Origin: Pseudobacteriovorax antillogorgiicola
Lineage (GTDB): Bacteria > Bdellovibrionota_B > Oligoflexia > Oligoflexales > RGVZ01
Direction of reading: 5' to 3'
DNA: 54,138 nucleotides
Assembly: GCA_945898195.1 (NCBI GenBank)
Contig: CAMDHM010000017.1
Coordinates: forward strand, 1-54,138
The notes below the pieces were generated by a model. That model was given only the letters and a program-made list of their open reading frames with translations. It did not search any database and was not told where the DNA came from. A program made the translations under genes and the position numbers. This document shows positions 14,499-22,641 of this stretch, piece by piece. The stretch's first letter is position 1. Each line of letters begins with the position of its first letter.

Positions 14499-16436
14499 AT
14501 GAAGATCGACGCCTCTTTGAACCGATGGGGATTAAAACAAAATACCAGCATGAAGTCGAATACCCTTTCACATGAAAATAAACCCGCGGGTCTGGCAGTC
14601 ATTCTCGCCGTCGGATTAGCCAGTCTATTGGTCTTGCCAAGCACGGCCACTGATATGGATGGCGCTGAATTTGCCTTGATTGCTTCTCGGGGTGGCATCG
14701 CCCATCCGCCAGGGTACCCGCTTTACAGCGCCATGCTGCGCGGCTGGCACGAGGCCTTCGGTCAATGGTTTGCCAGCGAGACCGACGTGACGTCCCCTCC
14801 CATCTTGGCCCTAATGTCTGTCATCGCCGCTATGGCGACGGCTTGGTTGATTTGGGCGGCGATCATCACCTGGCAAAATCGCCCCGGAGCCCAAAATCGC
14901 ACCGACGCAACCTCCCCTTGGCTGGCTGCCGCGGCAACCCTGGCGGTCATGCTGGCGACACCCGTCTGGCGAGCGAGCACTGGCCTGGAACCCTTTGCCC
15001 TCAATGATTTGATGGCTGCTAGCCTAATGCTCTTGGCAGCGCAAGGCATGACCTCGTCTACTCCGTTAACGGAAAGGCACGCAGCCCTCACCGGCCTGCT
15101 TTTTGGCCTGGCTTTTTGCAACCACCACTCCCTGGCTTTCGGGGTGCCCTTGGCCTTACCGCTGTTAACACGCGGACAACTGCGCCCAATGTTCAGAGGC
15201 GCAGCCGTTGGTTTTATCGCGGGGCTAACCCCAATGATCTGGTTTGTCACGGAGCGGCATAACCACGCAGGGTTTATCTGGGGCGACTGGAGCGATTTCT
15301 TAGCGCGCCTTTTGACTCACATTTTCCGCACTGATTACGGGACATTAAACCTTAAGTCCAGCCCAGACGGCACCTGGCTGAGCGGCCCGATTTTTATGAT
15401 TAAAACCTATGCCACGAGCCTTAGCTGGATCTGGACCATACCTGTCGTGATTGGCATCATCGGCACTTCTCTGAAAGCGCGCAAATTTGAATGGCTATGC
15501 CTTGCAAGCTTCGCCACCACAGGAGTCGCAATGCCCATATTATTTCGCACCGCACCAACGGTCGATGGATCCGAGGTCATGGCCCGGTTTGCGGCGCTTC
15601 CACTGCTTTTGCTAGCCCCCGCCATTGCAAGTGGACTTTGTATGATGCGCTCCCGAGTCAAGCCACAATGGCACCGCGCTGCGGCTGGAATTCTGGTTAT
15701 CGCGATTGGCCTACATGCGGCCGCACAACTTCAAGCAAGCAACCGTCGTTTTGAGACCCTCACCGACACCCACCTGAATGCCTCATTGAGGGCGCTCATT
15801 CCCACGTTGAGGGAGCCGGGACGCCGGACCACCTGGATTGTCACCACATCGGATCAGGATTTCTTTGGCTTTACCTACAAGATTGCAGCCATGACACCCA
15901 AGCCCGTGATCGTTCAAACCGGACTATGGCCGAGCCTATGGTACAGAAGGCAGACCTTGCAGCAATTGGGCGCATCCGGAGTTGAAATCCAGGAGCAGGT
16001 CCAACGAATGCTGTTGGGTGTTCTACCGACAGCAGATGCCTTCGACCTGCTGACGCAAATGATGACCACGTCGAAGTCAAAAGATGGAATTTTTTTGAGC
16101 AGCGGAACGTTTCCAGGAATGGCCGACGTGAGCCATGAAAGTTACCCATTTGGAAGCTTCATTCGCCTTTCCGCAACCAACGAGTCAGACCTTCCACCCC
16201 ATCGACAAATAGTCCAAATCAACGCCCTCTTTACCCAACCTGTCCTGGAAGCCCTTGCGGGAGGGAGCGGACGCACGTCATGGGAGCGTTACGCCCTGGA
16301 AGGCTGGCGTCGGACCTGGACGGCCCTCGCCATGACGTCTCAAAACCAGGGGGATCAGCGGTCGCTTCCTATTTGCACAGCGATTTTAAGTCAACTAGGT
16401 CCAGCCTCGTCCGATGGGTCAAGGCAAATTCCCTAG
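14499..16436 (+). CDS. DUF2723-family polytopic membrane protein (TMEM260-like)
   Basis: A 645-residue protein with roughly ten hydrophobic segments in the first 420 residues and a soluble C-terminal part. The N-terminal DUF2723 signature is clear: TDMDGAEFALIASRGGIAHP, then PGYPLY, with the acidic pair after the first helix as in GT-C glycosyltransferases. The segments TGLEPFALNDL and FCNHHSLAFGVPLALPLL also fit the family. Eukaryotic TMEM260 of this family is a protein O-mannosyltransferase, so a polyprenyl-sugar-dependent glycosyltransferase acting at the periplasmic face is a reasonable inference. The donor and target are unknown. No other glycosylation gene is adjacent. An alternative ATG lies at 14550. 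Confidence 0.82.
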   Translation: MKIDASLNRWGLKQNTSMKSNTLSHENKPAGLAVILAVGLASLLVLPSTATDMDGAEFALIASRGGIAHPPGYPLYSAMLRGWHEAFGQWFASETDVTSPPILALMSVIAAMATAWLIWAAIITWQNRPGAQNRTDATSPWLAAAATLAVMLATPVWRASTGLEPFALNDLMAASLMLLAAQGMTSSTPLTERHAALTGLLFGLAFCNHHSLAFGVPLALPLLTRGQLRPMFRGAAVGFIAGLTPMIWFVTERHNHAGFIWGDWSDFLARLLTHIFRTDYGTLNLKSSPDGTWLSGPIFMIKTYATSLSWIWTIPVVIGIIGTSLKARKFEWLCLASFATTGVAMPILFRTAPTVDGSEVMARFAALPLLLLAPAIASGLCMMRSRVKPQWHRAAAGILVIAIGLHAAAQLQASNRRFETLTDTHLNASLRALIPTLREPGRRTTWIVTTSDQDFFGFTYKIAAMTPKPVIVQTGLWPSLWYRRQTLQQLGASGVEIQEQVQRMLLGVLPTADAFDLLTQMMTTSKSKDGIFLSSGTFPGMADVSHESYPFGSFIRLSATNESDLPPHRQIVQINALFTQPVLEALAGGSGRTSWERYALEGWRRTWTALAMTSQNQGDQRSLPICTAILSQLGPASSDGSRQIP

Positions 16437-16506
16437 ATAACAGGCACTTGCCGTGCTAACGTTTGCACCCTAACAGGCCAAGCTGCCACCGGGGAGAACG
16501 GAATCC

Positions 16507-18228
16507 ATGCCGGCTACGCATGACGCAAATAATCGCAGTTTCTTTGAAACCCTCGCGCGCGACATTGGTTCGCGAATTCCCGAATCTAAAATCACACATA
16601 CGGTGAACCCGCTTCATGACGATGAAGACGTGTTTGTCGTGGACGCCAAAAGCGTTACGGAAGTCACACGCGAAATCAAAAAGCATTTTCCATATTTGAT
16701 GGATGTCGCCGGAGTGGACTATCCGGAGCGGGAGCGCCGTTTCGACGTCGTCTACCATTACATGAATCCCGAGACAAAACGGCGCCTGAGGGTCAAAGCA
16801 CCAGTGGCTGAAGGGGAATCCCTCGCCTCGGTCACCAACATCTACCGGTCAGCGAATTGGTTCGAGCGCGAGGCCTTCGATCTTTTTGGCATTAACTTCT
16901 CGGGCCATCCAAATTTGCGTCGGATCCTTTGCCACGAAGATTTCGTAGGAAATCCCCTGCGCAAAGATTATCCGGCCGACGGAAATCAAGAGCTGCGCAC
17001 GCCGCTGGCACATTCATTTGAAAAAGATCGGGCACGGATGATGGCAGAGGAAGAGGATCACCTCTCCGACCGCGTCTGGATCAACATTGGACCAGCGCAC
17101 CCAGCCACGCACGGCACACTTCGTTTGATGGCCGTTCTCTCCGGAGAAACCATTGAAAAAATGGATGTTGAGATTGGCTACCTGCATCGTTGCTTTGAAA
17201 AGATGTGCGAAACACACAACTACAATCAGATCATCCCGTACACGGACCGCCTAAATTATTGTTCTGCCCCAATGAACAACCATGCCTGGTGCCGTACGGT
17301 TGAAAAAATGCTTGGGGTTCAGGTACCCGCAAAAGCCCAAACCATGCGCGTCATTTTGGACGAATTCTCGCGAATCATCGATCACTTTGTGTGCATCTGC
17401 ACAAACGCCGTCGACCTCGGCGCGCTCACAAACTTTTGGCTGGGATTCCAGGCCCGCGAAAAGGTCTACGACCTATTTGAGAAACTATGTGGAGCGCGCC
17501 TTACGGTATCTTTGGCGCGCGTTGGTGGGATGGGATTTGATTTTCCTGATGGCTGGATCGCTGAGGCCAAAGAGACCCTCAAGGTGATCGAAAAGGCTCA
17601 TTCGGAAGTGGACACCCTCCTGACCAAAAACCGCATTTTTGTAAAGCGCATGGTCGGAGCAGGCGGCATCAGCAAGGAAAATGCTATCGATTGGGGATTC
17701 ACTGGACCTTGCCTGCGCGCCGCCGGCGTTCCTCTCGACATGCGTCAATACAATCCATATTACGGCTACGACCAGCTTGAGTTTGATATTCCGATTGGTG
17801 AGCGCGGCGATTCTTACGACCGCTACATGGTCCGAATGGAAGAAATCCGCCAGTCCGTCCGCATCCTAAAACAGTGTTTGAATAATGTTCCGTCTGGTCC
17901 GATCGATGTCGACGACCCTCGCATCACCCTGCCATCAAAACAAAACGTGTATGGCAACATCGAAGGGCTGATGAACCAATTCATGCTGGTCATCAACGGC
18001 GTGCAGCCGCCCGCCGGTGAGATCTACAGTGGTTACGAAGCCGCCAACGGTGAATTAGGCTTTTATGTCGTCAGTGACGGCAGCGGAAAACCCTACCGGG
18101 TGAAGTGCCGTCCGCCATGCTTTGCCATCTTCCAGGCATTTTCTGAAATGATGGAAGGCCAAATGCTGGCAGATGCCATTGCAGCCCTTGGAAGCATCAA
18201 CGTCATCGCAGGTGAGCTGGACCGCTGA
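16507..18228 (+). CDS. nuoCD: NADH-quinone oxidoreductase subunit C/D fusion
   Basis: A 573-residue fusion of two hydrophilic subunits of respiratory complex I. Residues 1-160 are NuoC (30-kDa subunit), with ANWFEREAFDLFGI and LRRILCHEDFVGNPLRKDYP. Residues from about 185 are NuoD (49-kDa subunit), with INIGPAHPATHGTLRL near the quinone site and LGYLHR-like GYLHRCFEKMCE. The fusion is known from enterobacteria and other lineages. GGGGAG precedes the ATG by about 10 bases. It starts the nuoCD-E-F-G-I run, but nuoA and nuoB, usually just upstream, are absent; the gene before it encodes the DUF2723 protein. Confidence 0.96.
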   Translation: MPATHDANNRSFFETLARDIGSRIPESKITHTVNPLHDDEDVFVVDAKSVTEVTREIKKHFPYLMDVAGVDYPERERRFDVVYHYMNPETKRRLRVKAPVAEGESLASVTNIYRSANWFEREAFDLFGINFSGHPNLRRILCHEDFVGNPLRKDYPADGNQELRTPLAHSFEKDRARMMAEEEDHLSDRVWINIGPAHPATHGTLRLMAVLSGETIEKMDVEIGYLHRCFEKMCETHNYNQIIPYTDRLNYCSAPMNNHAWCRTVEKMLGVQVPAKAQTMRVILDEFSRIIDHFVCICTNAVDLGALTNFWLGFQAREKVYDLFEKLCGARLTVSLARVGGMGFDFPDGWIAEAKETLKVIEKAHSEVDTLLTKNRIFVKRMVGAGGISKENAIDWGFTGPCLRAAGVPLDMRQYNPYYGYDQLEFDIPIGERGDSYDRYMVRMEEIRQSVRILKQCLNNVPSGPIDVDDPRITLPSKQNVYGNIEGLMNQFMLVINGVQPPAGEIYSGYEAANGELGFYVVSDGSGKPYRVKCRPPCFAIFQAFSEMMEGQMLADAIAALGSINVIAGELDR

Positions 18229-18268
18229 GTGTCTTTCTCAGGATTAAGTTTTTTGGAGCAGAAACGGA

Positions 18269-18793
18269 ATGAGTGACCACAACCACAAGACAAATGCGAA
18301 TCATCCAGCGCCGGATTTCACGCCGGCCCTGCGCAAACAAATCGAAGGCTTCTTGACGCGATATGAAACCAAACGCTCGGCTATTCTACCGGCGTTGCAC
18401 GCGATTCAAGACGAGCTGGGCTGGATCGCCGATGAACACGTCGAAATCCTCGATAAAGAATTCGGACTACATCGCGTTCAAGTGCGTGAGGTCCTAACCT
18501 TTTACTCGGCCTACCGACAGAAAAAACCTCGTCAATTCAGCATTCAGTTCTGCAATAACATTGTCTGCTGCATGCTTGGCGCCAATGAGGTCATTGACCA
18601 AATCAAGGGGCACATTAAAAAATTTGAAGACAAGGGCAAAGAACCTCCCTTCAGTGTTGAAGGGGTTCCTTGCATGTGTGTTTGTGACGGGGCTCCAGCC
18701 ATGCTCGTCAACAAAGACCGACACCTCAAAGTGACCAAAGAAAATATTGAGTCGATCCTGGAAAAATACGCCTCCCTGGAATCTGGCGTTTAA
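18269..18793 (+). CDS. nuoE: NADH-quinone oxidoreductase subunit E
   Basis: A 174-residue thioredoxin-fold [2Fe-2S] subunit (cluster N1a) of the NADH-oxidising module. The ligands follow the family spacing: C95 and C100 in QFCNNIVC, C135 and C139 in VPCMCVCDGAPAML. Two further Cys sit beside the ligands (C101 and C137), which is unusual. The N-terminal helical bundle (AILPALHAIQDELGWI) is typical. GGAG lies upstream of the ATG. The gene falls between nuoCD and nuoF in the normal order. Confidence 0.95.
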   Translation: MSDHNHKTNANHPAPDFTPALRKQIEGFLTRYETKRSAILPALHAIQDELGWIADEHVEILDKEFGLHRVQVREVLTFYSAYRQKKPRQFSIQFCNNIVCCMLGANEVIDQIKGHIKKFEDKGKEPPFSVEGVPCMCVCDGAPAMLVNKDRHLKVTKENIESILEKYASLESGV

Positions 18794-18814
18794 AGAACAA
18801 GAGAGGGCGTCTTT

Positions 18815-20089
18815 ATGGGCGACACATTCACCAAGGTAAAGATCACGACCGCGTTTGAGGGCAAACCTAATGCTCGCGCGATCAAAACCTACGTGGACAA
18901 CGATGGATATGCCGGCCTAAAAAAGGCCCTTGGCATGCAACCGGGACAAATCATCGACGAGGTCAAAGCCTCTGGCTTGCGTGGCCGCGGCGGGGCCGGT
19001 TTTCCCACTGGCATGAAATGGAGCTTTGTCCCCAAAGATGACAAAGGGGCTAAGTACATCATTTGCAATAACGACGAAAGTGAGCCAGGAACCTTCAAGG
19101 ATCGCTACATCGCGGAATGCAATCCGCACATGATCCTCGAAGGCATGATCATTGCTGGCTTCGCCATCGGTGCCAACAAGGGCTACATATATACCCGCTG
19201 TGATTTCTTCGACGAGATCAAATGGCTTGAAACGGCTATCCGTGAAGCGTATGACGCCGGATTTCTCGGCGACAACATTCTGGGCAGTGGGTTCAAGTTT
19301 CACATCGACCACTACGCCGGGGCTGGAGCTTACATCTGCGGCGAAGAGACGGGACTATTGTCTTCTCTGGAAGGCAAAAAAGGCCAACCGAAACTGAAAC
19401 CACCGTTTCCAGCAATTTCTGGCTACCTGCACCGCCCCACCATCGTCAACAACACTGAAACCCTGGCTGCAGTCCCTTGGATCATTAACCACGGCGCAGC
19501 AGCTCACAAAACCATGGGAACCGAAAAATCACCTGGAACCAAACTCTTCTGCCTGTCAGGGCGCGTGAAGAGGCCGGGTGTTTACGAACTTCCCCTTGGA
19601 TATCCCATCGAAAAACTGATCCACGAAGATGCTGGCGGTATGCTTCCTGGATACAATATAAAAGCCTGCATTCCAGGTGGTTCATCGGCTCCGATTCTGA
19701 CCGCTGAAGAGCTCAAAGGGCTCACCTTGGACTATGAAGCTATTGCTGCCAAAGGATCCATGCTTGGCTCAGGCGCCATCATGATTATCGATGACTCCAT
19801 GAGCATGGCCGAGCTACTCAAAGTGACCGTGGAATTCTACCATCACGAGAGTTGCGGCCAGTGCACGCCATGCCGCGAAGGCACCGGTTGGCTCGCAAAT
19901 ATCATGACCGGTATCATGGCTGGAGAAGGCAAAAAGGACGATCTGCAACGAATGTTTGAGATCTCCCGCAATATGGAAGGCAAGACCATCTGCGCCCTCA
20001 GTGATGCGGCCGCAATGCCAACCAAATCAATTGTGACCAAGTTCGGCGCCGAGATCGCCGATTTCATCGAGAGAGGAAAAAGGGCGTGA
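18815..20089 (+). CDS. nuoF: NADH-quinone oxidoreductase subunit F
   Basis: A 424-residue flavoprotein that binds NADH, FMN and the [4Fe-4S] cluster N3. The FMN/NADH glycine loop GLRGRGGAGFPTGMKWSF lies at residues 54-71, and CNNDESEPGTFKDR and GAYICGEETGLL follow as in all NuoF. The cluster ligands are C347, C350 and C353 in SCGQCTPCREGT, plus C393. The length is typical. GAGAGGG precedes the ATG. Its TGA overlaps the GTG of nuoG. Confidence 0.97.
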   Translation: MGDTFTKVKITTAFEGKPNARAIKTYVDNDGYAGLKKALGMQPGQIIDEVKASGLRGRGGAGFPTGMKWSFVPKDDKGAKYIICNNDESEPGTFKDRYIAECNPHMILEGMIIAGFAIGANKGYIYTRCDFFDEIKWLETAIREAYDAGFLGDNILGSGFKFHIDHYAGAGAYICGEETGLLSSLEGKKGQPKLKPPFPAISGYLHRPTIVNNTETLAAVPWIINHGAAAHKTMGTEKSPGTKLFCLSGRVKRPGVYELPLGYPIEKLIHEDAGGMLPGYNIKACIPGGSSAPILTAEELKGLTLDYEAIAAKGSMLGSGAIMIIDDSMSMAELLKVTVEFYHHESCGQCTPCREGTGWLANIMTGIMAGEGKKDDLQRMFEISRNMEGKTICALSDAAAMPTKSIVTKFGAEIADFIERGKRA

Positions 20090-21588
20090 GTGAGACGGTA
20101 ACTTTCAAACTAAACGGCAAGGACATCACGGTTTCCAAGGGAACCACCGTGATGGAGGCTGCACGCCGTGAGAATGTCGAGATACCTCATTTCTGCTGGC
20201 ATCCCGGGCTTTCCGTAGCAGGAGTATGCCGGTTTTGCATGGTGAAAGTCGAGGGCCGTCCGAAGTTGGAAATCGCTTGTAACCTTCAAGCGACCAACGG
20301 CATGGACGTAAAGACTGACACAGATGAGGCCAAATCCGCACATAAATGGGCACTTGAATTTCACTTGGTGAATCACCCATTGGATTGCCCGATCTGTGAC
20401 CAGGCTGGCGAATGCGGCTTGCAAGACTATTATATGTCGGTCGGCAAGTACCAAAGTCAGATGACGCGCCCAAAAGTTTTGAAACCAAAGATGCTTGATG
20501 TTGGACGGGACCTTGTTCTGGACACGGAGCGTTGTATCCTCTGCTCTCGCTGCGTGCGTTTTGAAGAAGAAGTTACCAAAACAGGTGCCCTCGGTATTTT
20601 CGATCGCGGCGACCGGGCAATCATCGGAACCTACCCCGGCGAAAAAATTGAGCACAACTATCAGACTAACCTGGTCGACATATGCCCTGTTGGGGCCTTC
20701 ACCTCACGCGACTTCCGATTCAAACAACGGGTATGGTTCTTGAAGGACAAACCGGCTACTTGTCCAGGATGTTCCACTGGGTGCAGTGTTGACGTTTTTG
20801 GAAAGCCCGAGACACGAAGCTATTTCCGCATCAAACCACGCAAGGGCGAGGCTAACGGGCACTGGATGTGCGACAAAGGCCGTCACATGTACAGCCACTT
20901 GAATCAGGATGTACGCCTTCGGACAGCCTTGACAACGGACACGAAGGGGCGTCGTCACGACACCAATTTTGCCGGGGCCATTGAAGATTTAGGTAAGCGG
21001 ATTGCCGCAGTGAATCCAGCAACAGATATCGCCTTGCTGGTTTCAGCTCAGCATACCAGCGAAGAATACAAGTCCCTTTTCAACTTTTTCGTGCAAGAAC
21101 TCGGTGTGAAAAAAGTATTCCAGTGGCGCGAGCCGACCGAGAAGATCGACAGTTTTGATGGACTGCTTTACCGCGGCGATCACAACGCGAACACGCGCGG
21201 TTTGCAGAACGAGCTAAAAGAAGCTGGTTTTGCCACTGAAGTGAAAAATGAATTCGACTTTGTTGCTGGCTCCGGCGCAAAAATCGTGATCGCCATCACC
21301 CCAGAAATCCCATCGACCTGCCCGAGCCTTGAAAAACAATTGAATCATCTGACCGAACTTGATTTCGTATCCTTTTGGACATCGGCAGGTTCTGTGGGCG
21401 ATAATAAAAAATCGAAACATGCCCTCCCTATGAAGGGATTTGCCGAAAAGAAAGGCACCTTCATCAATCACGACGGAAAACCAGGCAAGTTGGAAAGTCC
21501 CTTCCCATGCCCAGTGGTAGATGGTCGGGACATCACTGAAATTGTTGCAGCCCTCAAAAGCTGGAGGCATTCCCATGGCAGTCGTTAA
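20086..21588 (+). CDS. nuoG: NADH-quinone oxidoreductase subunit G, short form
   Basis: A 500-residue NuoG starting at GTG inside the nuoF stop (GTGA). Four iron-sulfur motifs are visible: [2Fe-2S] N1b (C37, C48, C51, C65), the His-Cys [4Fe-4S] N5 (H97, C101, C104, C110 in HPLDCPICDQAGEC), N4 (C150, C153, C156, C200) and a fourth set matching N7 (C226, C229, C233, C262). The following molybdopterin-oxidoreductase-like domain is heavily reduced: only about 240 residues remain, whereas E. coli NuoG is about 900 long. The electron path to NuoI should still be intact. The last 14 bases overlap nuoI. Confidence 0.93.
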   Translation: MSETVTFKLNGKDITVSKGTTVMEAARRENVEIPHFCWHPGLSVAGVCRFCMVKVEGRPKLEIACNLQATNGMDVKTDTDEAKSAHKWALEFHLVNHPLDCPICDQAGECGLQDYYMSVGKYQSQMTRPKVLKPKMLDVGRDLVLDTERCILCSRCVRFEEEVTKTGALGIFDRGDRAIIGTYPGEKIEHNYQTNLVDICPVGAFTSRDFRFKQRVWFLKDKPATCPGCSTGCSVDVFGKPETRSYFRIKPRKGEANGHWMCDKGRHMYSHLNQDVRLRTALTTDTKGRRHDTNFAGAIEDLGKRIAAVNPATDIALLVSAQHTSEEYKSLFNFFVQELGVKKVFQWREPTEKIDSFDGLLYRGDHNANTRGLQNELKEAGFATEVKNEFDFVAGSGAKIVIAITPEIPSTCPSLEKQLNHLTELDFVSFWTSAGSVGDNKKSKHALPMKGFAEKKGTFINHDGKPGKLESPFPCPVVDGRDITEIVAALKSWRHSHGSR

Positions 21589-22183
21589 GGTTCAACCGCC
21601 CCCATTTGACGCAAACATCTTCGCTGCGGGCTGGGGCTACATCACCACCATCGCATCAGGCATGTGGAAAACATTGGCCATTTTCACCGTGCAACTACTT
21701 AAGATTGAAAAGACCAATACCCTTGAATGGCCGGAACAACCTGCAACTTACAGCGATCGGTTCAAGGGAAAACATTTCCTGACTCTACGTGACGACGGCG
21801 AAGTTCGCTGCACGGCGTGTTTCCTTTGCGCAACGAACTGCCCGGCAGACTGCATTCATATTGAAGCCGGTAATCATCCGGACAATGAACTGGAAAAGTT
21901 TCCCGTTCGTTTTGAAATCGATATTTTGCGGTGTGTCTTTTGTGGTTACTGCGAAGAGGCATGTCCAGTCGATGCCATTCGCCTCGGACCGGAATATGCC
22001 ATGACCGGCACCAACGGCGGGAAATGGGTCTACACCAAGGAATACCTTGCCGAGCGCAAGCAACTTTCTGGCGGAATCATCAGTGTAAAAGATGAAAACG
22101 AAAAGCACCCTATTGTGGAAGCCCCAAAGGGCAGCCGCAACGCCAAGCAGATTAAGAGCTACGTCCGTCACGGGATCCACTGA
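21575..22183 (+). CDS. nuoI: NADH-quinone oxidoreductase subunit I
   Basis: A 202-residue ferredoxin-type subunit carrying clusters N6a and N6b. The two CxxCxxCxxxCP motifs are C79-C82-C85-C89 (CTACFLCATNCP) and C120-C123-C126-C130 (CVFCGYCEEACP). The ATG at 21575 has GGAGG 7 bases upstream and lies within the end of nuoG. The amphipathic N terminus (GYITTIASGMWKTLAIF) is the usual membrane-surface helix. nuoH, which normally sits between nuoG and nuoI, is missing, and nuoJ-N do not follow. The 3' end overlaps a convergent receiver gene by 32 bases. Confidence 0.95.
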   Translation: MAVVKVQPPPFDANIFAAGWGYITTIASGMWKTLAIFTVQLLKIEKTNTLEWPEQPATYSDRFKGKHFLTLRDDGEVRCTACFLCATNCPADCIHIEAGNHPDNELEKFPVRFEIDILRCVFCGYCEEACPVDAIRLGPEYAMTGTNGGKWVYTKEYLAERKQLSGGIISVKDENEKHPIVEAPKGSRNAKQIKSYVRHGIH

Positions 22184-22544
22184 ACAACCCCAAGGCCAGG
22201 TCTAGAATTGATCTGGCTCCGGTTGCTTTGTCGACAAACAGTCGGACACATTTCGGCCATTTTCTCTGCTGGGCGTGAATGTCGGGACGGCTGCTGACGA
22301 TAACCACCGGGATGTCCGAAAAAAAGACATCAACATACTCTGCAATTTCGCCCCCGGTGAACTTCTCAAGAAAGTAGTCCAGGATGGCCAAATCATACTC
22401 TCCAACCCGTCCGACGCGCCCCAAGGATTCAAGTGATGGCACCCAGTCGCATCGGATGCCCCGGGCCTCTGCGAGAGCCTTAATGATCTTTCCAAAAGCA
22501 GGGTCATCATCGATGACCAGCATTTTGCCTGGTTCTGCCTTCAT
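22152..22544 (-). CDS. stand-alone response-regulator receiver protein
   Basis: A 130-residue CheY-like receiver with no output domain. It has the acidic pocket (VIDDDPAF, D12-D14), the phosphoacceptor D56 in LAILDYFL, S84/S85 in VIVSSR and K106 in LFVDKATGA. GGGAGG lies 8 bases before the ATG at 22544. Longer frames reach 22643 but lack family similarity. No histidine kinase is nearby, so the partner is unknown. It converges on nuoI and is divergent from the monooxygenase gene. Confidence 0.85.
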   Translation of the reverse strand: MKAEPGKMLVIDDDPAFGKIIKALAEARGIRCDWVPSLESLGRVGRVGEYDLAILDYFLEKFTGGEIAEYVDVFFSDIPVVIVSSRPDIHAQQRKWPKCVRLFVDKATGARSILDLALGLFSGSRDGRSS

Positions 22545-22641
22545 CACACGGACCTCCCGACTTATCATCAAACATCCGCTGCAGTTTTCTTGCCAAGGCG
22601 GTGTTCTTGACAGTCCGGACCAGCAGGGATAGGAACCCATC

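Noticed and set aside
16448-16476. Promoter upstream of nuoCD (TTGCCG, 17 bases, TAACAG)
   Set aside because: The spacing is good, but the -10 matches consensus at only half its positions, too weak to annotate.
22194-22214. Possible terminator hairpin after nuoI (CCAGGTC/GATCTGG)
   Set aside because: It needs a G-U pair, lacks a U-run and lies within the coding sequence of the convergent receiver gene.
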